Source of the DNA: Adhaeribacter aquaticus DSM 16391
Lineage (GTDB): Bacteria > Bacteroidota > Bacteroidia > Cytophagales > Hymenobacteraceae
DNA: 64,000 bases
Direction of reading: 5' to 3'
Assembly: GCF_000473365.1 (NCBI RefSeq)
Contig: NZ_AXBK01000001.1
Coordinates: 1 to 64,000 of the forward strand
Below the pieces are notes generated by a model. The model saw only the letters and a program-made list of their open reading frames with translations. It was not told the DNA's origin and made no database searches. The translations under genes were made by a program, and so were the position numbers. Below are positions 51,968 to 59,419 of the stretch, piece by piece. Numbering within the stretch: position 1 is the stretch's first letter; every line of letters begins with the position of its first letter.

Positions 51968-52126
51968 TTAATTAAGAGTCAATTTCCATTTACTTCTGCT
52001 TCCATGCATTAAACGCATTTTATATATTGTATTTTTAATAGATCTAATTAACAAAACGAAAATGGATATAATACAAAATAGGATAGCTAAAAGGCAAACA
52101 ATAAGTGATAAATCTAAATCTTCCAT
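51968..52126 (-). CDS. Small single-pass membrane protein (52 aa)
   Basis: MEDLDLSLIVCLLAILFCII is an uncharged 23-residue membrane segment after an acidic start, followed by a basic tail (RSIKNTIYKMRLMHGSRSKW). It lies between the 93-residue membrane gene and an HTH gene; no ribosome-binding site is obvious. Coding status supported only by the clean membrane-plus-basic architecture. Confidence 0.45.
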   Translation of the reverse strand: MEDLDLSLIVCLLAILFCIISIFVLLIRSIKNTIYKMRLMHGSRSKWKLTLN

Positions 52127-52408
52127 ATATTTATTTGTTAGTAATAATTAACTTAAACAAAGTTATAGACTTATTATTTTAAATAAAATTGAACTTTTAA
52201 AGTAGTTATTTAAATATTCTAAGAATTAACGGCCTATAAGATTTATTATATTATTCTCTAAACTACTATTTAATTAATATTATACTATTTGAATATTATT
52301 TACCTTGCAACTGGTTAAAAGCAGTTTCTGAATTAGGAGAAAGGTCGATCTATTTTATAGAGGTAATTTTTAAACTTAGATGACTAAATCTAATTAACAA
52401 GTATAATA
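52127..52408. other. AT-rich intergenic region
   Basis: Very AT-rich, no gene; probably holds promoters for the diverging small genes. Confidence 0.45.
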
Positions 52409-52708
52409 TTGTCTTTAAACCTCCCAGATCAGCCGATCAATTCCCAGTTAACCGAAGGCCAGGAAATATTCTTATTACAAAAGATGGCCGAAGCTTACGG
52501 CGTGGAGAAAGCTCGTCAGGAAGCTTTAAGTAAAGTCTATACCGCACAGGAGGCGGCAGTAAGACTAAAACGAAAAAGTATGCCTACTGTTTACGATCTA
52601 CTAAAAATGGGAAAATTTGGCCATGTTGATGGTGGCGAATCTAGTGGGTACTTGATTACAGAAGAGGCAATACGGAAGTGTTTTCGTGCATGTAAAAAAG
52701 TATTATAA
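52409..52708 (+). CDS. Excisionase/MerR-like helix-turn-helix protein
   Basis: 99 residues from a TTG start. The C-terminal half (VYTAQEAAVRLKRKSMPTVYDLLKMGKFGHVDGGESSGYLITEEAI) is the winged HTH of the excisionase/HTH_17 family (YTxxEAAxxLxxSxxTVxxLxKxGxL...). A role in controlling DNA excision or transcription is expected. No integrase is adjacent, though a recombinase remnant lies 0.8 kb upstream. Confidence 0.65.
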   Translation: MSLNLPDQPINSQLTEGQEIFLLQKMAEAYGVEKARQEALSKVYTAQEAAVRLKRKSMPTVYDLLKMGKFGHVDGGESSGYLITEEAIRKCFRACKKVL

Positions 52709-52721
52709 CATCCTATAAAGC

Positions 52722-52750
52722 AACAAACCCCAGCTTTCGCCAGGGTTGTT
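52722..52750. terminator. Hairpin between convergent genes
   Basis: AACAAACCC...GGGTTGTT-type stem containing the recurrent CCCCAGCTNTNGCCAGGG core. It lies between the HTH gene and the lipoprotein gene, whose transcripts converge. Confidence 0.6.
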
Positions 52751-52772
52751 AAGAATCTAATAAGAATACTTG

Positions 52773-53654
52773 TTATTGCCTGGTAAAAGTCATGGAAGTT
52801 CTCACACCAGTTTGAATATTGGAAGATTCAGTTATTAACTGATTGCCATTATTCCCACAAGTAAAGGTTATGGTTTGGGTGCTGGTCGGCACATTAGGTT
52901 TAGAAGACGTTCCTCCGCAATTTACCTCTTCTGTACTGGTAAAATTATAAGTAATCTTATTGCCGCTAATGCTATACTTAAACTTGAATATCATAGGAGT
53001 GCAAATATCGTTGCAATCAGGGTTTGAAGCATATCCGGTTCCATCGCTAGCAAAGTGATAAATCAGAAATTTATTAGCAGCTCCGTTACAAGAATGAGTT
53101 TTCCAGGTACCAATAGGACAAGCACCAGCAGTACTGCCACCTGTTCCTGCCCCCGTGCCAGTACCTGGGCAGGTAGTACAAGAGCCAGGTCTTCCATAAG
53201 TGCCAGGGATAAGACCATTATATGAAGTTGTTGGGGTGGGAATTTGCCTATCATTAACGTATACAGTAGGTTGATTTGTATTTACCACTACTTTAAATGA
53301 ATTCCTTTCAGCATCAAAAACTGACCTAGGAACAGTACCCGAATATTTCATGGTTAAATCGGTATTGTCTTTCTTATTATAAACCCAAATATTAAAGGAA
53401 TATGGAACAGACTCAGCTAAATCAAATGGGGAAGAATAAGGGTGTGTTTTTTCTCCATCAATTAATACATCTTTTACATATGCTTGATTAAAATCAGTTA
53501 TACTTTCATCTACATCTGTAACTTCCTTGTATATTTTGATATAGGTAGTCACTTTCTTTTTTACCTCATCAATCTCCTCTTCGACAGTACAAGATTTGTT
53601 AGAAGCAAAAAGGATAAAAATTAAAAGGAACTTTAAGGGTAAATAATTTTTCAT
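52773..53654 (-). CDS. Secreted lipoprotein of unknown function (293 aa)
   Basis: N-terminal MKNYLPLKFLLIFILFASNK with a cysteine at 22 (NKSC) as probable lipid anchor. A middle strand-rich part resembles a beta-sandwich. A Gly/Thr-rich spacer (SCTTCPGTGTGAGTGGSTAG) precedes a lipocalin-like C-terminal region (IGTWKTHSCNG..KITYNFTSTEEVN..STQTITFTCGNNGNQLI), similar to lipocalin-like secreted domains of Bacteroidota. Function unknown. Confidence 0.6.
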   Translation of the reverse strand: MKNYLPLKFLLIFILFASNKSCTVEEEIDEVKKKVTTYIKIYKEVTDVDESITDFNQAYVKDVLIDGEKTHPYSSPFDLAESVPYSFNIWVYNKKDNTDLTMKYSGTVPRSVFDAERNSFKVVVNTNQPTVYVNDRQIPTPTTSYNGLIPGTYGRPGSCTTCPGTGTGAGTGGSTAGACPIGTWKTHSCNGAANKFLIYHFASDGTGYASNPDCNDICTPMIFKFKYSISGNKITYNFTSTEEVNCGGTSSKPNVPTSTQTITFTCGNNGNQLITESSNIQTGVRTSMTFTRQ

Positions 53655-54058
53655 ATAAAATATTTGGATTAAACCCCAAAATTACCCAAAAGTACAACCA
53701 TCTGGATACCTAGTTCCGGGTATTTTTCAATTTAATTCCTTGGCTCTTAAAGAATATCCAAACAGACAAGTGTTTTCGTACATATAAAAAATTAAAAAAG
53801 GGGAGGGTGAAGATTTTAATACGGTCATTACGCACGCGCAAGATTTTTCTAAAGTCATTACCTGGGCAGGAGCAACACCTAGTAAATCTGATTTATCCAA
53901 CAGTAAAAGACAAAAGGAATAGAGTTTTCGGAAACTAATATAAAGAGCATTACAGCCTTTATAAAGAGTTCTATCGTCAAATACAAAAAAGTGTACAAAG
54001 GCTTTAGTTCCGTCAGCACGTGCGCTTTACTTTCTGCCCGAGACATACTAGTTATAAA

Positions 54059-54149
54059 CAACAAACCCCAGCTATGGCCAGGGTTACTTTTTACTTGATC
54101 TAGGAATGTGCCAGTTATAAGCTGGCTACATGTATTCCCCCAGTCGCTG
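54059..54149. repeat. Structured ~100-bp repeat, copy 1
   Basis: Begins AACAAACCCCAGCTATGGCC, contains CCAGTTATAAGCTGG (hairpin). Near-identical copies at 55904-56003 and 56758-56865. It lies between genes and ends about 25 bp before the 54176 gene. Confidence 0.65.
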
Positions 54150-54175
54150 TTTTGGGCTTTTATAATTAATATTTT

Positions 54176-54598
54176 TTACTCCGGGAATAACCAGGTTAAA
54201 GCGGTAGGATAATCAATAAAGATTTCGTTCTCTATTTTACTACGTTCCATATATTCAGTTATAATTCTGACTCTAAAGTCTAAATTAACCGCTAAAGCCG
54301 AAAAATAGTCCCTGGCCAAATAAGCAATTTTCTGAATTCCAGAACCGGAAATCCTTTGCATCCATTCTGATAATAACCACTCTTTTTCTTCAAATGAAAT
54401 ATAGCCATGGTACAAGTCGTCAATAATCCAGTAATTGATCTTATTTTCCTTTGAAATTGTTAAGGCTATTAAAAGTCCTTCTTTTCGTTCAGCAAAGTCA
54501 ACATGCCGTCGCCATTCTAAAACTAACAGGAACTCTTCTACAACCAGACTTATGGTTGCAAAATCATTTTGGTACACCTGAAGCAAATTGTCTAACAT
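54176..54598 (-). CDS. STAS-like family member (140 aa)
   Basis: 140 residues. Pattern: an N-terminal strand/helix part (LDNLLQVYQNDFATISLVVEEFLLVLEWRR), a central helix with KLIAYLARDYF-type packing, and the family ending FIDYPTALTWLFPE (compare EAxxWL in the other copies). It diverges from the neighbouring copy at 54786 but is of equal length. The alpha/beta pattern fits a STAS/SpoIIAA-like fold. No cofactor or catalytic residues are visible. Function unknown. Confidence 0.5.
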   Translation of the reverse strand: MLDNLLQVYQNDFATISLVVEEFLLVLEWRRHVDFAERKEGLLIALTISKENKINYWIIDDLYHGYISFEEKEWLLSEWMQRISGSGIQKIAYLARDYFSALAVNLDFRVRIITEYMERSKIENEIFIDYPTALTWLFPE

Positions 54599-54785
54599 GT
54601 AAAGACTTGGACAATTAAAGAGATAATATATACGTCAATTTACTATAATCATAGGATTTAAATTCACAAAGCCACTAATACTAAACTATTTCAAATTTTA
54701 TTTATTATCTAATTTCTATATAATTTTTTATTATTATAAGATATATAGCTTACCTTAACCTTTAGAATTTTCTAAACAGTCCATT
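54599..54785. promoter_or_regulatory. Shared divergent promoter region
   Basis: 187 bp between two divergently transcribed STAS-like genes. Strongly AT-rich with no gene; it must contain both promoters. Confidence 0.45.
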
Positions 54786-55220
54786 ATGACTCCGGTGTTT
54801 CATTTAAAATTGGCTTTTGAAGATGATTTGGTTCGGATTCAAACAGATGACCTAAACGATTTTATTTCAGTCGAATGGTTACGCCACCCTTCAGGTAAGG
54901 AATTCCGAGAAATGTCCGTTACAATTGGAAGTGATCATTTATTATCAGGCTACCGCTACCATTTAAGTGATGTACGTGCCATTAACTACCTGGAGATAGC
55001 CGAACAGAATTGGTTATTAAAAAACAGGAAAATGTTTTATAGAGAATCCCAATTCCGTAAGATTGCCAGCATAACCAGTAGATTAACCTTAGAATTGATG
55101 GACATGCTTCGTTTACGAGATGATCTTCAGGGACAGATAGAGCCAGTGGGTAAAACCAAAGTGGAAATTTTTACTTCAAAAGCGGAGGCTTTGGCATGGC
55201 TTTTTTCTGATGTCCCGTAA
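54786..55220 (+). CDS. STAS-like family member (144 aa)
   Basis: 144 residues: FHLKLAFEDDLVRIQTDDLN start, central YLEIAEQNWLLKNRKMFYRE and C-terminal VEIFTSKAEALAWLFSDVP, the family ending. Paralogous to 54176-54598 (divergent neighbour) and to 57812-58237. The group occurs four times in the last 16 kb of the window, three full and one truncated. Role unknown. Confidence 0.5.
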   Translation: MTPVFHLKLAFEDDLVRIQTDDLNDFISVEWLRHPSGKEFREMSVTIGSDHLLSGYRYHLSDVRAINYLEIAEQNWLLKNRKMFYRESQFRKIASITSRLTLELMDMLRLRDDLQGQIEPVGKTKVEIFTSKAEALAWLFSDVP

Positions 55221-55317
55221 GGCTAATAGCTTAACCTTGTAATACAAAGCTGGTACTTGGTAAATTTTCCCAAGTAAAAAAGAATCATAGATTTTATACC
55301 CGCCCAACTTAAGGTCT

Positions 55318-55419
55318 TTAATTGGAGCTAAAGTCAATTTCTACCTGTCTTTCTTTATTTCTTCTCCTTTTCTTGCCTTTAGCAATTTGTGCATCCTGTT
55401 CGGGTGTATTATTCATCAT
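55318..55419 (-). CDS. Possible 33-residue basic protein
   Basis: ATG at 55419 directly follows the DUF1801 stop (TAA then ATGATG), so it may be translationally coupled. MMNNTPEQDAQIAKGKKRRR is basic and short. Low support. Confidence 0.3.
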   Translation of the reverse strand: MMNNTPEQDAQIAKGKKRRRNKERQVEIDFSSN

Positions 55420-55830
55420 TTATAACCGTACTAATTGCCCTTTTCTTTTCACAATGTTTTTATAATCCCATTGTATTTCCCTTGATTTTTTTAACCATCT
55501 TTTTAATTCAGAAGTATCAACCTGATCTATTGAAGTAAAACTGATGGATGCATCTTTGAAATTACCTGTGCCCATTTTAAGTTTTTCTTCTTCAAAATCT
55601 GCTCCGCTCCAAAACATTAGCCGGATACCAGCCTTTAATTTACTGTAACCAACAATAGGATTGCCATCTAAAAACCAAACAGGGTGAGCATGCCAGATTT
55701 TATTTTCTGCTTCACTCAGTTCACTATCAATTGTCATGGCAAGTAAGTCACATATTACTTTATCCCCAGTTGATTGTTCGTTGTTGTAGTTCTGAATTTC
55801 TGTTTTCTTAAATATTTAATAATCAGCCAT
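55420..55830 (-). pseudogene. DUF1801 family protein with stop at codon 5
   Basis: From ATG 55830 the frame reads MADY, TAA (55816-55818), IFKKTEIQNYNNEQSTGDKV, then the complete DUF1801 body (AENKIWHAHPVWFLDGNPIV, LMFWSGADFEEEKLKMGTGN, SELKRWLKKSREIQWDYKNI). The N-terminal part upstream of the internal ATG at 55737 belongs to the domain, so a product from that ATG would lack it. DUF1801 (YdhG-like) is of uncertain function, perhaps linked to phosphate or iron stress. One base change restores the frame. Confidence 0.65.
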
Positions 55831-55903
55831 TATACCAATACCAATTTTTTTAAAATTGTATTCCTTCGGGTAACCCATACTATAAAAAAAACTAAAAATT
55901 TCT

Positions 55904-56003
55904 GCTATGGCCACGGCTACTTTTTTACTTAATCTATTGATGTGCCAGTTACAAGCTGGCTGCATGTACTCCACAAGTCGCAGACTTGCGGGATGTGGGT
56001 TAG
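55904..56003. repeat. Structured ~100-bp repeat, copy 2
   Basis: GCTATGGCCACGGCTACTTT, then CCAGTTACAAGCTGG and CAAGTCGCAGACTTG hairpins, ending GCGGGATGTGG. Matches copies 1 and 3. It lies directly beyond the 3' end of the MOSC gene. Confidence 0.65.
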
Positions 56004-56012
56004 CTTTAGTTT

Positions 56013-56648
56013 TTATTTTAGGTATGAGCTTAACAGTACTCTCTTTTTTCGGGGAATGGCTCTACTTTCTACAGCAATTTTTAAAAGATTCTGATCCTTT
56101 TCTTTGGCATGTATTAGATTAAATAAGTCGGAGACGGAGAGAGTCAATTTAGGTCGTTCAACTAAAGTAAATTCGTCATTTATATCAACATACCCTTCTT
56201 CAAGAATACTTAAATAGGTACCTCCAAACCCATGTTCAATAAATTGTTTTATAATTAATGAAGTTCCGAATTTATGTGCTAGTTTATAACAAGGTTCTCT
56301 ATATTGAGAAACTTGTACTAAAGCTTCTCCAACTTTATAGGTATCTCCAAGAAATACTCGTCTTTCGTCGAACTCAGAAACCGTTAAGTTTTCTCCAAAC
56401 ATTCCCCAGCTCCAATCTAGGTTTGGGTATAATTTCTGCCAATAAGGATATTGCTCTGCAGAAAATAGGTAACATGCTTTATAAAAGCCTCCATGATTTA
56501 ACCGATTAGAAACTTCATCGTTTACTACATCATTTCTTGTCAAATAAATAGGTTTACCAGTTGGTTTTTTATAAATACCAGTAGTTTCTTCTTTGCCATT
56601 CCAAATAAATACAGTTGGTTTTCCTATATTCGTAGAGATTATTTTCAT
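56013..56648 (-). CDS. MOSC domain-containing protein
   Basis: A 211-residue protein: MOSC beta-barrel domain (about 1-150) with the conserved NHGGFYKACYLFSAEQYPYW, WGMFGENLTVSEFDERRVFLGD and the cysteine motif REPCYKLAHKFG, followed by the C-terminal three-helix tail (LSVSDLFNLIHAK). This is the YiiM-like arrangement, in which the cysteine binds sulphurated substrates such as molybdenum cofactor sulphur or N-hydroxylated bases. It probably detoxifies hydroxylated compounds or handles cofactors. Full length. Confidence 0.9.
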   Translation of the reverse strand: MKIISTNIGKPTVFIWNGKEETTGIYKKPTGKPIYLTRNDVVNDEVSNRLNHGGFYKACYLFSAEQYPYWQKLYPNLDWSWGMFGENLTVSEFDERRVFLGDTYKVGEALVQVSQYREPCYKLAHKFGTSLIIKQFIEHGFGGTYLSILEEGYVDINDEFTLVERPKLTLSVSDLFNLIHAKEKDQNLLKIAVESRAIPRKKRVLLSSYLK

Positions 56649-56757
56649 AATATTTATTTATAGCTACTTACTATACAAACAGAATGAGTTCCGGTTTACA
56701 ACCTAAAAATGGGTGAATAAACGGAGTCCGTTCCGGTTATTAGCAATATAAATATAA

Positions 56758-56865
56758 ACAACAAACCCCAGCTATGGCCAGGGCTACTTTTTACTTTATC
56801 TGGGATTATACCAGTTACCAGCTGGCTGCATGTACTCCACAAGTCACAGATTGCGGGATGTGGAG
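56758..56865. repeat. Structured ~100-bp repeat, copy 3
   Basis: ACAAACCCCAGCTATGGCCA, GGGCTACTTTTTACTTTATC, CCAGTTACCAGCTGG and CACAAGTCACAGATTGCGGG. The most complete copy; the second stem of the third hairpin is partly decayed (CAAGTC/GATTG). Confidence 0.65.
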
Positions 56866-56905
56866 CCCAATAGATTTAAGTTTTTTTAACTTCATAATTT
56901 TGCAC

Positions 56906-56996
56906 AACGTTTAGTATAATAAACGTGCAGGGCCGTCGGTCGAAGTATAATTTTTATACAATCCTTTAGCAAATAGGAATAGCACGTAATTATGCG
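56906..56996. repeat. Cassette-site-like inverted repeat
   Basis: AACGTTTAGTATAA at 56906-56919 is the same 14-mer as at 759-772 and starts a hairpin of AACGTTTAGTATAATAAACG with GCACGTAATTATGC near 56981-56996. Its recurrence 56 kb away supports a real repeated element type. Confidence 0.5.
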
Positions 56997-57395
56997 GGTA
57001 GTCATGCTTTTACTATTCTCCTAAGTAACCCAGCATTTATTATCCCAGGGAGAGGGCAGGTGAAATCACCAGAAGAACATAAAAGTGTAACCGAAAGAAT
57101 AAGTAAAATTTGTGCTGCCAAAATAAAAGTAAGGGGGCAAATCCGAATTTTCCGAAACCCTATAAAAGATTTTAAGCTTTTAACAGGTATGTGGGTATAA
57201 ATAGTTAATTGCTGATCGTTATTTATAACGCCTGTATTCGCCTTATTTTGGGTAAATATGTAATCTGTTATCTATTATTATTTCTAGCAAGTCATTTGAC
57301 TGGGCTCGTTAGGTTAATAAAAATATAAACAATATCAGTTTATTAATAGTTATTGCCATATATTTGAATTTAGTCATTCAAACAAAAGGGTTGCT
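56997..57395. other. Intergenic region
   Basis: No gene or repeat recognised; contains the leader of the response-regulator pseudogene. Confidence 0.4.
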
Positions 57396-57778
57396 ATGAA
57401 GCTCATGGACAATATTTTAATAGTGGATGACGACGCTACCAGCATATATTTAACTAAAAGATTAATAAAGGCCAATAATATCTCCAGCAATGTTGTCCAG
57501 GCTGCAAATGGATTGGAAGCATTAAAATATTACGAAGCTATGCTTTAACCAATGTAAAACTGCCTGAATTGATTCTTTTGGATTTGAATATGCCGGTGTT
57601 TGATGGCTTTGACTTTCTGAATAGTTTGCCAAAGGAGACTTTTGACCTTAGTAATACCAGAATAATAGTACTTACCAATTCATCTAACCCAAAGGATATG
57701 CTTTTAGTTAGTTCTTTAAATGTTGCCGGTTATTTGATAAAGCCTTTGACCAAAGAAAAAATTGAAACTATTTTTTAA
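57396..57778 (+). pseudogene. Response regulator receiver domain with frameshift
   Basis: First part (ATG 57396): NILIVDDDATSIYLTKRLIK through NGLEALKYYEAML, then a stop caused by a frame shift near 57530-57548. Second part, in another frame: NVKLPELILLDLNMPVFDGF with the phospho-acceptor Asp (LLDLNMP), then IIVLTNSSNPKDM and GYLIKPLTKEKIETIF. Together they give a complete single-domain CheY-like receiver. One insertion or deletion disabled it. It lies just upstream of a STAS-like gene, which suggests a former signalling pair. Confidence 0.8.
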
Positions 57779-57811
57779 ATATAAACCCCATACGGTTAGC
57801 TGATATAATTA

Positions 57812-58237
57812 ATGATTCTATACCAAAATAGCCTTATGGTGCTGGATTATAGTCCAGCAACTGATATTTTAACTGTTGACTGGCCTAATGCACCGCTTTA
57901 CCTGCTACCGGAAATAAAGTACGCCTTGCAGATGCTGGTGGAGAATGTCAAAAACTATGATATTAAATTCCTGTTGATTGATGCTGGTAAAACAATAACC
58001 AATCATGAATTAATGGATTCCCCTGAATACAAGGAAATGGTAACCCAGTTCTCCCTGGATTTAAACACAACCCGTTTGAAAAAATCAGCCCGTATTATTT
58101 CCTTAGATAATAGCCGAGAGGAAAAGACTCAGGAGTTGACCAGAAACCTTACGCAGACCATTCAATTTAATTATCAGTTCCAAAGCTTTACCAGCCGAGA
58201 AGAAGCTATAAATTGGTTAATGTTAAATAACATATAG
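57812..58237 (+). CDS. STAS-like family member (141 aa)
   Basis: 141 residues starting MILYQNSLMVLDYSPATDIL. Pattern: strand, NAPLYLLPEIKYALQMLVEN helix, KFLLIDAGKTITNHELMDSP, then RIISLDNSREEKTQELTRNL and the ending QFQSFTSREEAINWLMLNN. It is the most STAS/SpoIIAA-like of the group. It follows the broken response regulator by 34 bp, so the pair may have formed a phospho-signalling unit; this is inference. Confidence 0.55.
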   Translation: MILYQNSLMVLDYSPATDILTVDWPNAPLYLLPEIKYALQMLVENVKNYDIKFLLIDAGKTITNHELMDSPEYKEMVTQFSLDLNTTRLKKSARIISLDNSREEKTQELTRNLTQTIQFNYQFQSFTSREEAINWLMLNNI

Positions 58238-58376
58238 CCATCCCCCATCTCCACTAATCAAAAACAGTTTAATTTGGGTAAGGGAAGATGAGGAGGTTGT
58301 AATACGGCGCAAAGGAATGAGCGAAAAGTAAAAGAGTAATCTCCGTATAAAAGGCAGACCTTTTACTTGAATCATA

Positions 58377-59222
58377 ATGAGAAATAAACTACTTTATTTA
58401 ATATTAATACTGGTAGTAGCCTGTAAGGAAACAGAAGTAGCTCCTACAAAAACAACTGATACACCCTTAAGTTTACATCTTACATTAGGTAATCCCAGCA
58501 ATGCAACTATTGATGTAAGTAATGCCAATAACTATCTTATTGAAAAGCCACAGTATGTCTTATCCTACAGCAAAGACCGTGGTACGCCTAATTGGGTGAG
58601 CTGGCATGTCAACAAAGATTGGTTAGGAAGTGCCCAAAGGCAGGATGATTTCCGGGCTGATAACACTTTACCTGCTGGCTGGTATCGAGTACCGGCCACC
58701 GCTTATACCGGAACAGGATTTGACCGGGGCCACAATACACCGTCGGCAGATCGAACCAAAACAGAACAGGATAACTCCGCTACTTTCCTCATGACTAACA
58801 TGATTCCCCAGGCTCCTACTAATAACCGGGAAACTTGGGAGAACCTGGAGAGCTATACCCGCCGGTTAGTTCAGGCAGGTAATGAAGTATATGTTATCAT
58901 GGGGAATTATGGAAAGGGGGGATTAGGTAGTAATGGTAATGCTGAAACAATAGATCAGGGAAGGGTAACTGTGCCTAAGCAGATCTGGAAAGTATTAGTG
59001 GTACTACCGGAAGGAGATAATGATGTAAGCCGGATTACTACCAGTACAAGAGTAATAGCGGTAAACACACCTAATATTAATACTGTTGGTCCGGATTGGG
59101 GAATCTACCGAACTACTGTTGATGCTATTGAAAGAGCAACGGGATTAGACTTACTCTCTGAATTACCAGATAACATTGAAAATGCTTTAGAAGCCAAAGC
59201 TGATATTGGGCCGACGCAATAA
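58377..59222 (+). CDS. DNA/RNA non-specific endonuclease, NUC1 family (secreted lipoprotein)
   Basis: A 281-residue lipoprotein (lipobox VACKETEVA, Cys16). The DRGH catalytic motif of the beta-beta-alpha-metal nuclease family is at about residue 116 (TGFDRGHNTPSADRTKTEQDN), with the metal-binding Asn in TNMIPQAPTNNRETWENLE. This is the S. marcescens/NucA-type sugar-non-specific nuclease. Exported to the cell surface or outside, it could degrade foreign DNA or RNA as nutrient or defence. Complete. Confidence 0.92.
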   Translation: MRNKLLYLILILVVACKETEVAPTKTTDTPLSLHLTLGNPSNATIDVSNANNYLIEKPQYVLSYSKDRGTPNWVSWHVNKDWLGSAQRQDDFRADNTLPAGWYRVPATAYTGTGFDRGHNTPSADRTKTEQDNSATFLMTNMIPQAPTNNRETWENLESYTRRLVQAGNEVYVIMGNYGKGGLGSNGNAETIDQGRVTVPKQIWKVLVVLPEGDNDVSRITTSTRVIAVNTPNINTVGPDWGIYRTTVDAIERATGLDLLSELPDNIENALEAKADIGPTQ

Positions 59223-59419
59223 TCAATGCGGATAATGCGGAATGGGCGAAATTAAAAGTGGCTCTATCGAGCATCCTGGGTACATAACAGTATAGGAATT
59301 AATGCTTTGCTTTGCACGGTTATGAATGGCTTGAAGAAAAAATCATCTGGCAGAATCAAAACCTTTACCCCGTAATTGAGTTTTATTTGTAATTGATTGT
59401 AAAAAACAAAGACGGGTAT

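Noticed and set aside
14640..59222. TAA recoding as a general feature of the organism
   Set aside because: Most intact genes in the window end in TAA at their natural, family-consistent length, so reassignment of TAA is excluded; only local read-through could remain.
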